From: CAYXSX01 sp964493095
GTDB taxonomy: Bacteria > Pseudomonadota > Alphaproteobacteria > Micavibrionales > Micavibrionaceae
Direction: 5' to 3'
Assembly (NCBI GenBank): GCA_964493095.1
Contig: CAZBNG010000041.1
Span: 1 to 17,538 of the forward strand
Length of the DNA: 17,538 nucleotides
Part shown: positions 1 through 6,185 of the stretch, in pieces
Position numbering within the stretch: position 1 is the first letter of the stretch
Layout: the number at the start of each line of letters is the position of its first letter
Notes under the pieces: model-generated
What the model saw: the letters and a program-made list of their open reading frames with translations, nothing else
Told to the model about the DNA's origin: nothing
The model's database searches: none
Translations under genes and position numbers: made by a program

Positions 1-837
1 GTTCTGGCGGTTGTCGATACGGATGGCAAGCTTGACCTTAACAACAGGACCGGCGTGCTTGTTCTTGTTAAACAGGTTGGCAGCGAAACCGTGGTCAGCC
101 GCGTTGAACCGGGCAATGATGTTAGCGGCGTTCCGCTGCATCCTTCGCTGGAGGCGCAGATAAAACAAGCCGCTGAGCAGCAGGTAAATCATGATACGAC
201 AAAATTAGGACAATCGGTTCCGGTTACTATTCAGGGAATTGAATTTAAAGCCAGGGTCGATCTGCAATACTCCAAGGGATCATTCCTTCCCGATTCCGAA
301 TATAAAATTACTGTCGAAGGGCTTTCTACACCGTCCGTTCCGGCACGTCCTGCGCCAGCGGCTCAGGCGGCTCCTGCGCGACCTGCAACAGGGCCTTCCA
401 ATCTAGGCTCACTTATTACGGCGGCAGGTGACGAGGCGGAGGTTAAACTCTACGCCAAGGCTGAAAAACTTCTTAAAAGCTTGCAGGATATGGACAAGAG
501 CAAGGGCGTTCTGGCTGTTGTCGATACGGATGGCAAGCTTGACCTTAATAACAAAAACGGCGTGCTTGTTCTTGTTAAACAGGTTGGCAGCGATATCGTA
601 GTCAACCGGGTTGAGCCGGGCAGCAATGTCAGCGGCGTTCCGCTGCATCCTTCGCTGGAGGCGCAGATAAAACGCGACGCGGAAGCCAGGGCAAACCACT
701 CAGACGGTGCGCTTTTAGGAAAGCCCCAGACTGTACAAGTCCAGGGGATAGAGTTTAAAGCCACGGTTAACATGGTTTACGGGGATGGCTCGATTATTCC
801 CAAGCCTGAATACGACACCAAGGTAGAGGTTGCCCCC
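1..837 (+). repeat. In-frame tandem duplication, period 507 bp
   Basis: Bases 1 to about 330 recur at 508 to about 837 with an offset of exactly 507 bases. Identity is patchy but very high in places: bases 124-166 match 631-673 perfectly for 43 bases, and the stretch after base 10 matches for about 31 bases. The ends of the modules diverge far more. Because the period is a multiple of three, the repeat is read in frame as two protein modules. Confidence 0.9.
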
Positions 838-927
838 GGTAATAATGGTGTAAAACCCGAAGAAGAGCGCGTAGCGTCGGTGCCCGATATCACATCGCAG
901 GCGGAACGCCCCGATTTCGGCCGCTAA
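1..927 (+). CDS. Partial (5' end missing) tandem-repeat protein, function unknown
   Basis: The reading frame is open from base 1, so the true start lies before the window; only the last 308 codons and the TAA stop are visible. The protein has two copies of a module about 110 residues long, starting at codons 1 and 170 with a period of exactly 169 codons. Each copy begins VLAVVDTDGKLDLNN, continues with GVLVLVKQVGS and SGVPLHPSLEAQIK, and ends near QGIEFKA. Between them are a Pro/Ala-rich linker (about codons 111-135) and a charged helical stretch (about codons 143-169). The tail is hydrophilic. No catalytic motif, membrane segment or known domain was recognised, and no signal peptide can be judged without the N-terminus. 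The stop lies 15 bases from the convergent acetyltransferase gene, with no clear terminator between. Coding status is secure; function is unknown. Confidence 0.85.
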   Translation, partial: VLAVVDTDGKLDLNNRTGVLVLVKQVGSETVVSRVEPGNDVSGVPLHPSLEAQIKQAAEQQVNHDTTKLGQSVPVTIQGIEFKARVDLQYSKGSFLPDSEYKITVEGLSTPSVPARPAPAAQAAPARPATGPSNLGSLITAAGDEAEVKLYAKAEKLLKSLQDMDKSKGVLAVVDTDGKLDLNNKNGVLVLVKQVGSDIVVNRVEPGSNVSGVPLHPSLEAQIKRDAEARANHSDGALLGKPQTVQVQGIEFKATVNMVYGDGSIIPKPEYDTKVEVAPGNNGVKPEEERVASVPDITSQAERPDFGR

Positions 928-942
928 TTTGCGGGCAACCCT

Positions 943-1377
943 CTAAAGCGGCTGCACATGCAACGTAAAATCCAGTTTGACGCCCAGGTTCTTGTATAAG
1001 GCCTGGGCGGCTTCATTTTTGGCCTCGGCCAGCCAGTAAAGCCGCGCCCATTTCTTTTGCTTGCCGATTTTTGTCAGTTGCTCGACCATTTTACGGGCGA
1101 TGCCCTTTTTCCGCCGCTGCGGGTCCACGAACAGGTCCTGCATATAGCATACGGGCTCCAGATGCCCCGTAGTGGGGTGAAGAATATAGTGCACCAGCCC
1201 GACCATTCTGCCCTTTTCCAGCGCGCACAGGCCTTTTACAGAGCTGTTTTCATCGATCAGGCGGCTCCATGTCTGGGAGGTGACGGCCTCGTTGCGCATA
1301 CCCATATTGTTGGCATCCCAAAGGGGCAGCCAGTCGGGGAAATCCTGCGGAACAAGCGGGCGTATAATTATGCTCAT
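943..1377 (-). CDS. GNAT family N-acetyltransferase
   Basis: This 144-residue protein has the size and pattern of a single-domain GNAT acetyltransferase, which transfers an acetyl group from acetyl-CoA to an amine. The hallmark acetyl-CoA loop is at residues 81-97, DLFVDPQRRKKGIARKM, with the R/QxxGxG/A signature as RKKGIA (89-94). Motif B follows as WLAEAKNEAAQALYKNLG (about 115-132), where the Asn and Tyr are typical. The substrate cannot be told from sequence; the N-terminal IRPLVPQDFPDWLPLWD resembles small-molecule or toxin-resistance GNATs. It converges on the repeat protein at 1-927 and is divergent from the orphan gene at 1497. Part of this gene, residues 34-75, is duplicated 1170 bases away at 2323-2450. 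Confidence 0.88.
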   Translation of the reverse strand: MSIIIRPLVPQDFPDWLPLWDANNMGMRNEAVTSQTWSRLIDENSSVKGLCALEKGRMVGLVHYILHPTTGHLEPVCYMQDLFVDPQRRKKGIARKMVEQLTKIGKQKKWARLYWLAEAKNEAAQALYKNLGVKLDFTLHVQPL

Positions 1378-1432
1378 ACGGGCATTCTAGCGTGGCCTTT
1401 TGTGAAAGCAAACCGCCAATTACGGTGTTTTG

Positions 1433-1492
1433 TTTACATATTTTTAAGGTCTGCTTGTTATTATATAACGCGTAAACATTAAAAAAAGAGGG
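1433..1492 (+). promoter_or_regulatory. Possible promoter and RBS for the 1497 gene
   Basis: TTTACA at 1433-1438 is followed after 17 bases by TGTTAT at 1456-1461, four of six matches to the -10 consensus. TATAAC at 1464-1469 is a better -10 on its own but badly spaced. AGAGGG at 1487-1492 sits four bases before the ATG and supports the start at 1497. Confidence 0.35.
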
Positions 1493-1496
1493 CGTT

Positions 1497-2312
1497 ATGA
1501 ATTTTGAGATCAGGGATTTAAGTTCTTTAGAAGGCTTGCGACATCTATTCAATAGAGAGGTAACTGGAGAGCCAATTGCCGATAGTGCTTTGCATGCTTT
1601 AGGTTCGGACAAACTGGTAGAAAACGTTACTAAGGGTCTTTATGAATATTACAGCGACGATGCCACCCGGGAAGTCTCATGGGGAAATAAGGCTGAAAGG
1701 GCAGCAGGCGTCGCTGGGGGTGTTGTTGGCGGGGGGATTGGCTTTGGAGCATGGGCTGCGTCCAGTGTTCTTACGGGAGGAATTTCTGCTATTGCGTCGA
1801 TACCGTCGGGAGCGTTTGTTGTGCCAACGGCATTTGGTGTGGGAGCTGGCGGTGTGGCTGGAGTGCTCGCGATTGAATCTGTAATTGATGCCTTTCAAGA
1901 CACTCCTTTTGAGCTTATGCAGGTAAAAGCCGGGAAGCTGGTCGGGCTGGAAATCAAGGCGATGATTAACGACACCGCCTTGCAGAACGGCATAACGCCA
2001 GTAGAATTGTTGGAAAAAATCGAGAAAAACCCGGAACAATATAAAAGCCTGGACAACATGATTACCTCTAAAGTTCATGCGTTAACAGAGCAATATGGTT
2101 TTACGTTTTATATTGATAAGGGGCTTGCCGCCGCCGATCATTATAAGGAACATTCCGCAGCGATGGACGCCAGAATTGCAGAACTGCGTCAGGAAATAGA
2201 ATTGCAGGAGGCGGATATCGAGCGTCTGGCGGATGTTTCACATGAGCCCGGACAGGATGTGGCGACAAAACCTGCCGCCGGAAACGGGGGCCTTGTTCCC
2301 ACCGTTTCCTGA
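1497..2312 (+). CDS. Orphan protein with glycine-rich membrane segment and C-terminal coiled coil
   Basis: I do not recognise this 271-residue protein. Residues 1-65 are soluble and mixed in charge. Residues 69-127 are strongly hydrophobic and rich in Gly and Ala (for example GVAGGVVGGGIGFGAWAA), resembling a glycine zipper that could form one or two membrane-spanning helical hairpins. Residues 140-205 look helical and soluble, and residues 215-246 (around MDARIAELRQEIELQEADI) form a likely coiled coil. There is no signal peptide. The start is supported by AGAGGG a few bases upstream. The gene lies between the intact acetyltransferase (opposite strand) and a decayed partial copy of it that begins 10 bases after the stop. 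Glycine zippers occur in pore-forming and membrane-inserting proteins, but a role here is speculation. Confidence 0.8.
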   Translation: MNFEIRDLSSLEGLRHLFNREVTGEPIADSALHALGSDKLVENVTKGLYEYYSDDATREVSWGNKAERAAGVAGGVVGGGIGFGAWAASSVLTGGISAIASIPSGAFVVPTAFGVGAGGVAGVLAIESVIDAFQDTPFELMQVKAGKLVGLEIKAMINDTALQNGITPVELLEKIEKNPEQYKSLDNMITSKVHALTEQYGFTFYIDKGLAAADHYKEHSAAMDARIAELRQEIELQEADIERLADVSHEPGQDVATKPAAGNGGLVPTVS

Positions 2313-2322
2313 CGACTGGCCT

Positions 2323-2482
2323 GGGCTCCAGATGCCCGGTGGTAGGGTGCAGGATGTAATGCACCAGCCCGACCATTCTACCCTTTTCCAGCGCGCACAG
2401 GCCTTTTACAGCGCTGTTTTCATCGATCAGGCGGCTCCATGTCTGGGCGGATGATAATGCTTGTGCGCTATTCTAGCGTGGC
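2323..2482 (-). pseudogene. Decayed fragment of a GNAT acetyltransferase gene
   Basis: Bases 2323-2450 align without gaps to 1153-1280 of the intact acetyltransferase gene, with about 10 differences in 128 bases. The fragment still encodes residues 34-75, ending in MVGLVHYILHPTTGHLEP. Eight differences fall at third codon positions; the other two give Ser to Ala changes. Upstream, about 84 bases encoding most of the N-terminus are missing, the ATG position reads ACA, and similarity resumes at ATTCTAGCGTGGC (2470-2482, matching 1384-1396). After residue 75 the C-terminal half, including the acetyl-CoA loop, is absent. The fragment cannot encode a working enzyme. Confidence 0.85.
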
Positions 2483-2688
2483 TTTTTTTTAAAGAAAACA
2501 AGTTTTGATGAAAACATCACTTAACCCCATGATTTTACATTAAAATCAGAGTTCCGCATTTCGTTTTTTGTTTTTAGGGGGGAGGGGGGCACTTCATTTT
2601 TCTTATGAAAAACTAGCAAGGCGCAATTCTGGCGTTAACAGAGGCTATTTTAGCAAAAGGGCGGTAAAAAATAAAGGAATTTATTCCT
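2483..2688. other. Intergenic spacer, AT-rich, no gene seen
   Basis: I see no coding region. There is a small perfect hairpin, GATTTTA/TAAAATC, at 2531-2547 with a 3-base loop, and a G-rich tract of two runs of six Gs separated by an A near 2577-2590. The function of either is unknown. Confidence 0.5.
2660..2688 (-). terminator. Possible weak terminator after the 2689-3222 gene
   Basis: Read on the minus strand, the stop codon is followed at once by AGGAATAAATTCCT, a short hairpin (2675-2688), and then by TTATTTTTTA. The stem is short and AT-rich, so termination would be weak. Confidence 0.45.
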
Positions 2689-3222
2689 CTATTGTGCGGC
2701 GGCTAATTCCGGTGCCGATATAGCCGGGTAAGAGGAAAAGTCAGAGTTACTACTTGCAACAAAGCTTTGCGCGAAAACCCATGGGGCAATTTTACAAAGT
2801 CCATTTCGGGTTTCTAAGGTGATCCAGCCGGGAAGCCTTTGGTCTAAATCGCGGTCATGCGCAGCAAAAGGGATTTCAAAATCCTCCATGATTTCGTCCC
2901 GCAGATCCGCTCTTAAGATTAAATTTGCTCTCCCGTTAAATGCTGCCGTTGGAGTCAGGGGTAGAGCAGCCACGAAAAAAGCAGGATTAATGGCATCGAT
3001 TTCGTTTTCTGAAGCGCTGATATTCAAAAGACCATGGTTTCTGATGATTTGCTCGGCGGTTTCGCGGCGCATTCTTGTTGCAACAGCGGCGGCGCTGTAG
3101 GGGTCGGTTGAGCGGTACCATACGGAAACGCTGCCGCTCCACCGCCTGCGACCATCATAATAATACTGGTCGATCGCAATGATGTTTTCCGGTGGGATAT
3201 GGAAGTGCTCTTTACTTGTCAC
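2689..3222 (-). CDS. Orphan protein translationally coupled to a secreted repeat protein
   Basis: This 177-residue protein matches no family I recognise. It begins MTSKEHFHIPPENIIAID and has an aromatic, basic N-terminal part (DQYYYDGRRRWSGSVSVWYR), a middle hydrophobic stretch (around NPAFFVAALPLTPTAAF) and an acidic/aromatic part (EIPFAAHDRDLDQRLPGW). It has no signal peptide and no clear membrane helix. Its ATG overlaps the stop of the upstream gene in an ATGA arrangement, so the two are probably translated together and may share a job. The predicted fold may be mostly beta, given the alternating pattern, but this is weak. Coding status rests on the coupling, the shared promoter and the clean frame. 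Confidence 0.7.
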   Translation of the reverse strand: MTSKEHFHIPPENIIAIDQYYYDGRRRWSGSVSVWYRSTDPYSAAAVATRMRRETAEQIIRNHGLLNISASENEIDAINPAFFVAALPLTPTAAFNGRANLILRADLRDEIMEDFEIPFAAHDRDLDQRLPGWITLETRNGLCKIAPWVFAQSFVASSNSDFSSYPAISAPELAAAQ

Positions 3223-3671
3223 GGGTATTCGCAGTGCGGCCCTTGTGGATCGCCATAACTATCACCTATCGGTGTTTCGGGCCGAATTCCCCATTGGCGG
3301 AGTTGCTCATTGCTAAACATGATAGCAAAAGATGTTTGGCTAGGACACTCACCCCTATCAAAAGGAACCGGAGGACGTGCGGCAGAAGCACCTGTAAAAA
3401 ATGCGTTTGCGCCTTTAGGTTCGTTTGCGCCTTTAGGTTCGTTGCCAGTGGTTTGAGGGGTAGAATTTTGCTTGGTTACAACGCTACCCGTAGCAGCGTC
3501 GTTGCCATTGCTGTTTGCTTCCCCGCCATTGCTATTTGCTTCTCCACCGTATGTTGTGCTGTTGGCTATTGAACTATCTCTTACTTGTGCTGATGCCGGA
3601 TATGCAGCAAGCCATGCGGCAACCAGTGCTGCGGCTGTTGTTGTTATTCTTGGATTTATGTGACGGCCCAT
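3219..3671 (-). CDS. Predicted secreted protein with short tandem repeats
   Basis: This 150-residue protein starts with a clear Sec-type signal peptide: basic MGRHINPR, a hydrophobic core (TTAAALVAAWLAA) and an Ala-Ser-Ala cleavage site before residue 29. The mature part has low complexity, with two heptads GGEANSN (residues 42-55), a sixfold-residue repeat EPKGAN (78-89), and a Pro-rich linker. A more ordered C-terminus (about 104-150) has two cysteines, C109 and C147, that could form a disulfide after export. AAAGGAG six bases before the ATG supports the start. It is first in a two-gene unit with the coupled 177-residue protein and has its own candidate TTGACA promoter. I recognise no family. 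It occupies the position downstream of pheS where pheT is often found. Confidence 0.75.
   Translation of the reverse strand: MGRHINPRITTTAAALVAAWLAAYPASAQVRDSSIANSTTYGGEANSNGGEANSNGNDAATGSVVTKQNSTPQTTGNEPKGANEPKGANAFFTGASAARPPVPFDRGECPSQTSFAIMFSNEQLRQWGIRPETPIGDSYGDPQGPHCEYP
3405..3440. repeat. Two perfect copies of an 18-bp tandem repeat
   Basis: GTTTGCGCCTTTAGGTTC occurs at 3405-3422 and again at 3423-3440 without mismatch. On the coding (minus) strand it encodes the repeated EPKGAN. It looks like a slippage-prone coding repeat. Confidence 0.95.
3505..3546. repeat. Two copies of a 21-bp tandem repeat
   Basis: The unit at 3505-3525 is repeated at 3526-3546 with a few mismatches. On the coding strand it gives the heptad GGEANSN twice, just after the predicted signal-peptide cleavage site. 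Confidence 0.9.
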
Positions 3672-3697
3672 CTCTGTCTCCTTTAATTTGTCGGGGA

Positions 3698-3726
3698 AGA
3701 GTATGTTTTTACATAATTTTTGTCAA
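3698..3726 (-). promoter_or_regulatory. Candidate sigma-70 promoter for the secreted-protein unit
   Basis: On the minus strand a perfect TTGACA lies at 3721-3726. A 17-base spacer leads to TACTCT (3698-3703), or a 15-base spacer leads to CATACT (3700-3705); both are modest -10 boxes. The site lies 27 bases before the ATG at 3671 and lets the unit be expressed separately from pheS. Confidence 0.5.
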
Positions 3727-3769
3727 GTTTTTTTGTAATGGACTGATTTTAAATATTGTTTTGACGCTT

Positions 3770-4870
3770 TTAACCTCTCGTCGCCAAATTCGGACGCTCC
3801 AGCGGGTTAAAGCCGTAATGTTTCAGCCAGCGCGTATCGCTTTCAAAGAAAGTGCGCAGGTCGGGGATGCCGTATTTCAGCATCGCCATGCGCTCGATCC
3901 CCATGCCGAAGGCAAAACCTTGGTATTGCTCCGGGTCGACGCCGCAGTTTTTCAGCACGTTCGGGTGCACCATGCCGGAGCCGAGAATTTCCAGCCATAG
4001 CTGCTCCTGCCCCGCCGGGGCCTTGCCCAGCTGTATGGAGCCGTCTTCTTTCTTCACGTAGCCGATATCCACTTCCGCTCCCGGCTCCACAAACGGGAAG
4101 AAGGACGGGCGGAAGCGCAGGGGAAGGTCCTCGATTTCAAAGAACTGCCGCGCAAAATCCATCAGGCAGCCCTTCAGGTGGCCCATATGCGTGGTTTTGT
4201 CGATCATCAGCCCTTCGATCTGGTGGAACATCGGGGTGTGCGTCATGTCGTAATCGGAGCGGTAGGTGCGGCCCATGCACACGATTTTAAAGGGCGGCTC
4301 GCCCGCCATCATGGTGCGGATCTGCACCGCCGAGGTATGAGTGCGCAGCAATTTTTTTGCGCGTTCGCCGTTTTCATCCGGGTCTTCGGGCAGGAAGAAC
4401 GTGTCCTGCATTTCGCGCGCCGGGTGATCTGGCGGGAAATTCAACGCCGTGAAATTGTGGTAATCATCCTCGATATCCGGTCCTTCGGCGACCATGAAAC
4501 CCATGGCGGCGAAAATGCCGACAAGTTCCTCCATCGTCTGGGAAATGGGATGGATGGAGCCCTTGCGCTCCGGGCGCGGGGAAAGAGTAATGTCGATGGT
4601 TTCGTTAGCAAGGCGCTGGTCGAGCTCTTGCTTTTTCAGCGCTTTTTCCTGCTTTTCGATCAGGGCGGAAATCTCGTCCTTCAGGGCGTTGAGCTGCGGG
4701 CCTTTTTCCTTGCGCTCCTCCGGGTCCATGCCGCCGAGCGTTTTCATGAGATCGGTAATGCGGCCCTTTTTGCCAAGGGCGCTGACGCGCGCCTCTTCCA
4801 GCGCTTTGAGGTCGCCCGCGGCCTCGATCATCGAGGAAAGTTCTGTTTTTAAAGCGTTTACATCGGTCAT
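3770..4870 (-). CDS. pheS: Phenylalanine--tRNA ligase alpha subunit
   Basis: This is the catalytic alpha subunit of the class II phenylalanyl-tRNA synthetase (alpha2beta2), which charges tRNA-Phe in the cytoplasm. At 366 residues it is slightly longer than many homologues. Residues 1-90 form the N-terminal coiled-coil arm that contacts tRNA. Class II motif 1 lies around HPISQTMEELVGIFAAMGF (107-125). Motif 2 is at 200-220, with GRTYRSDYDMTHTPMFHQIE. The Phe-binding region includes FRPSFFPFVEPGAEVDI (253-269) and ILGSGMVHPNV (295-305). Motif 3 is GMGIERMAMLKYGIPDLR (322-339). The 29-base gap to the upstream HAD gene suggests co-transcription. The usual partner pheT is not downstream: an orphan secreted-protein gene with its own promoter is there. 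No clear terminator follows pheS. Confidence 0.97.
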   Translation of the reverse strand: MTDVNALKTELSSMIEAAGDLKALEEARVSALGKKGRITDLMKTLGGMDPEERKEKGPQLNALKDEISALIEKQEKALKKQELDQRLANETIDITLSPRPERKGSIHPISQTMEELVGIFAAMGFMVAEGPDIEDDYHNFTALNFPPDHPAREMQDTFFLPEDPDENGERAKKLLRTHTSAVQIRTMMAGEPPFKIVCMGRTYRSDYDMTHTPMFHQIEGLMIDKTTHMGHLKGCLMDFARQFFEIEDLPLRFRPSFFPFVEPGAEVDIGYVKKEDGSIQLGKAPAGQEQLWLEILGSGMVHPNVLKNCGVDPEQYQGFAFGMGIERMAMLKYGIPDLRTFFESDTRWLKHYGFNPLERPNLATRG

Positions 4871-4899
4871 GGTTCAAGCTTTTTATCAAGAAGTGTGCG

Positions 4900-5562
4900 T
4901 CATACCAAGGCTTTTATTTCAGATAACGAATTCACAATATGATCCGGGGCGGCGGCCTTGAGGCGGGCGCGGGAAATACAGCCGTCCGTAATGCCGATAG
5001 AGGTCAGGCCCAGCTTGCGGGCTATCTCGGGCTCCTCCATGGAATCCCCGATAATAATAGTGTCGGCGGGCTTGTAATTGCGTTTGATCATGAAATCGGA
5101 AAGCCGCTCGGCCTTTGACGTGCTCTGCAAGATGGTGGTGCCGTCGCAGTTATGCGCCGATACATGGTGAAAATAGTGACCAATTTTCAGGCGCGTCAGG
5201 TGGCCGTTGATTTTATCGGTCAGGTAATTGGACAGCACGATAACGGAATAATCTGCGGCGGTGAGATGATCCAGCAAATCACGCGCGCCCGTTCTTGTGC
5301 GAGCGGTGGCGGCGAGCCGTTCGTAAGAGCCCTGGAATACCGCATTTCCGCCGTCTTTATCGCGCAGCACGGTATCGGCGCTCACCCCGTTTTGGGTATA
5401 AAAATGGATCACCGGGAAATGAAAGGTGTCGCGGAAACGTGCAAGGGAAATGGCCTTGCCGCCGTAAAATTCAAGGCAGGCATTGGAAGCCTTCCACGCC
5501 GCCACCGTGTCGGCCAGCAGCGTCGAGTTCCAGTCAAAAACGATGAGTTTGTGGGTGTTCAT
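4900..5562 (-). CDS. HAD-superfamily hydrolase
   Basis: This 220-residue protein has the layout of a haloacid dehalogenase-type phosphatase. Motif I is FDWNSTL (residues 9-15), with the nucleophile Asp10; the usual second Asp is Asn12. Motif II is VIVLSNYL with Ser111. A Lys near 150-160 (SKAERLSDF) would be motif III, and motif IV is GDSMEEPE (172-179) with Asp173 and Glu177. Residues 16-90 form a helical cap, so it resembles phosphoglycolate phosphatase-like (subfamily I) enzymes. The substrate is unknown. Asn at the second motif I position also occurs in other HAD proteins with a DWNGTL motif, so activity is not excluded. The gene lies between rplT and pheS, 29 bases before pheS. No clear Shine-Dalgarno sequence precedes the ATG. 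Confidence 0.85.
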   Translation of the reverse strand: MNTHKLIVFDWNSTLLADTVAAWKASNACLEFYGGKAISLARFRDTFHFPVIHFYTQNGVSADTVLRDKDGGNAVFQGSYERLAATARTRTGARDLLDHLTAADYSVIVLSNYLTDKINGHLTRLKIGHYFHHVSAHNCDGTTILQSTSKAERLSDFMIKRNYKPADTIIIGDSMEEPEIARKLGLTSIGITDGCISRARLKAAAPDHIVNSLSEIKALV

Positions 5563-5573
5563 GGAAGGAATTT

Positions 5574-5668
5574 AACCACGAAGCGCACCAAGGTTCACCA
5601 AGAAATCGTTGTTTGAAATATAATGCCCCAAAAAATTAACCTTGGTGTGCTTGGTGATCTTGGTGGTT
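5574..5668. repeat. Imperfect inverted repeat built from CACCAAG units
   Basis: The left arm (5574-5602) and the reverse complement of the right arm (5639-5668) both start AACCAC and carry several CACCAAG-like units, so the region can fold into a long imperfect hairpin with an AT-rich loop. It lies just upstream of the HAD start, between it and the terminator after rplT. It looks like a dispersed intergenic repeat rather than a specific operator. Confidence 0.6.
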
Positions 5669-5678
5669 CGTTCATAAT

Positions 5679-5709
5679 AAAACGGCCCCACAGGTAGGGC
5701 CGTTTTTTA
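5679..5709 (-). terminator. Rho-independent terminator after rpmI-rplT
   Basis: A perfect 10-bp stem AAAACGGCCC/GGGCCGTTTT (5679-5688 with 5697-5706) closes an 8-base loop. T-rich tracts follow on both strands, so it could act in either direction. On the minus strand it lies about 105 bases after the rplT stop and separates the ribosomal genes from the HAD-pheS pair. Confidence 0.8.
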
Positions 5710-5719
5710 TCCTTTTTCT

Positions 5720-5807
5720 GTCATTTCGAGGCTTTGTAAAAGCCGAAGCAATCTTGAAACACAGACTGTTTACCGGATTGCTTCGTCGCTGCGCTTCTCG
5801 CAATGAC
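5720..5807. repeat. Dispersed palindromic intergenic element (GTCATT...AATGAC)
   Basis: The element starts GTCATTTCGAG and ends CTCGCAATGAC, with internal CGAAGCAATC and GATTGCTTCG arms, so most of its 88 bases fold into one long imperfect hairpin. Sequences of the type GTCATTGCGAGAAGCGCAGCG are, as I recall, common dispersed repeats in several bacterial groups. It sits three bases past the end of rplT's final AT-rich stretch, between the gene and its terminator. Confidence 0.75.
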
Positions 5808-5814
5808 GTTTGTA

Positions 5815-6183
5815 TTAAGCCGCTTTTTTATCCAGAGCCGCTTTGGCTTGCTTTGCGACAGCTTCGAAGGCCTTTGCGTCGCGGATGGCGAGGTCGGACA
5901 GAACCTTGCGGTCCAGCTCGATACCCGCCAGTTTCAGGCCGTTAATCAGCGTGGAGTATTTCAGGCCGTGCAGGCGTGCAGCCGCATTGATACGCTGGAT
6001 CCACAGTGCGCGGAAATCACGTTTCTTGGCGCGGCGGTCGCGGTAAGCGTACTGACCTGCTTTCTCCACAGCCTGAACGGCGGTGCGGAAACAGTTTTTG
6101 CGGCGGCCGTAATAACCTTTGGCCGCGGTGATAACTTTTCTGTGTCTTGCGTGGGCGCGTGGGCCCCCTTTGGTGCGTGCCAT
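5815..6183 (-). CDS. rplT: 50S ribosomal protein L20
   Basis: This is L20, a large-subunit protein that binds 23S rRNA early in assembly. At 122 residues it has the usual length. The basic N-terminus MARTKGGPRAHARHRKVITA and the block AKGYYGRRKNCFRTAVQAVE (about 21-40) are characteristic, followed by YRDRRAKKRDFRALWIQRIN and the globular C-terminus with YSTLINGLKLAGIELDRKVL. The start lies two bases after the rpmI stop, and its Shine-Dalgarno sequence GGGAGG is inside the end of rpmI, so the two are translated together. In other bacteria L20 represses its own operon by binding the leader mRNA; the rpmI leader here is highly structured (see 6455-6532). Confidence 0.98.
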   Translation of the reverse strand: MARTKGGPRAHARHRKVITAAKGYYGRRKNCFRTAVQAVEKAGQYAYRDRRAKKRDFRALWIQRINAAARLHGLKYSTLINGLKLAGIELDRKVLSDLAIRDAKAFEAVAKQAKAALDKKAA

Positions 6184-6185
6184 GA

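Noticed and set aside
1153..2482. Composite transposon or insertion sequence flanked by direct repeats
   Set aside because: The repeated segments are pieces of an acetyltransferase gene, with no terminal inverted repeats and no transposase.
2577..2590. G-quadruplex
   Set aside because: There are only two G-runs separated by one A, so a canonical four-run intramolecular quadruplex would require splitting each run with very short loops; the evidence is too thin.
3405..3546. CRISPR-like repeats
   Set aside because: The units are directly abutting, in frame and encode protein repeats; there are no spacers and no cas genes.
4178..4852. Long plus-strand open frame opposite pheS (224 codons)
   Set aside because: It is antisense to a fully conserved pheS, has no family resemblance, and reflects the codon bias of the real gene.
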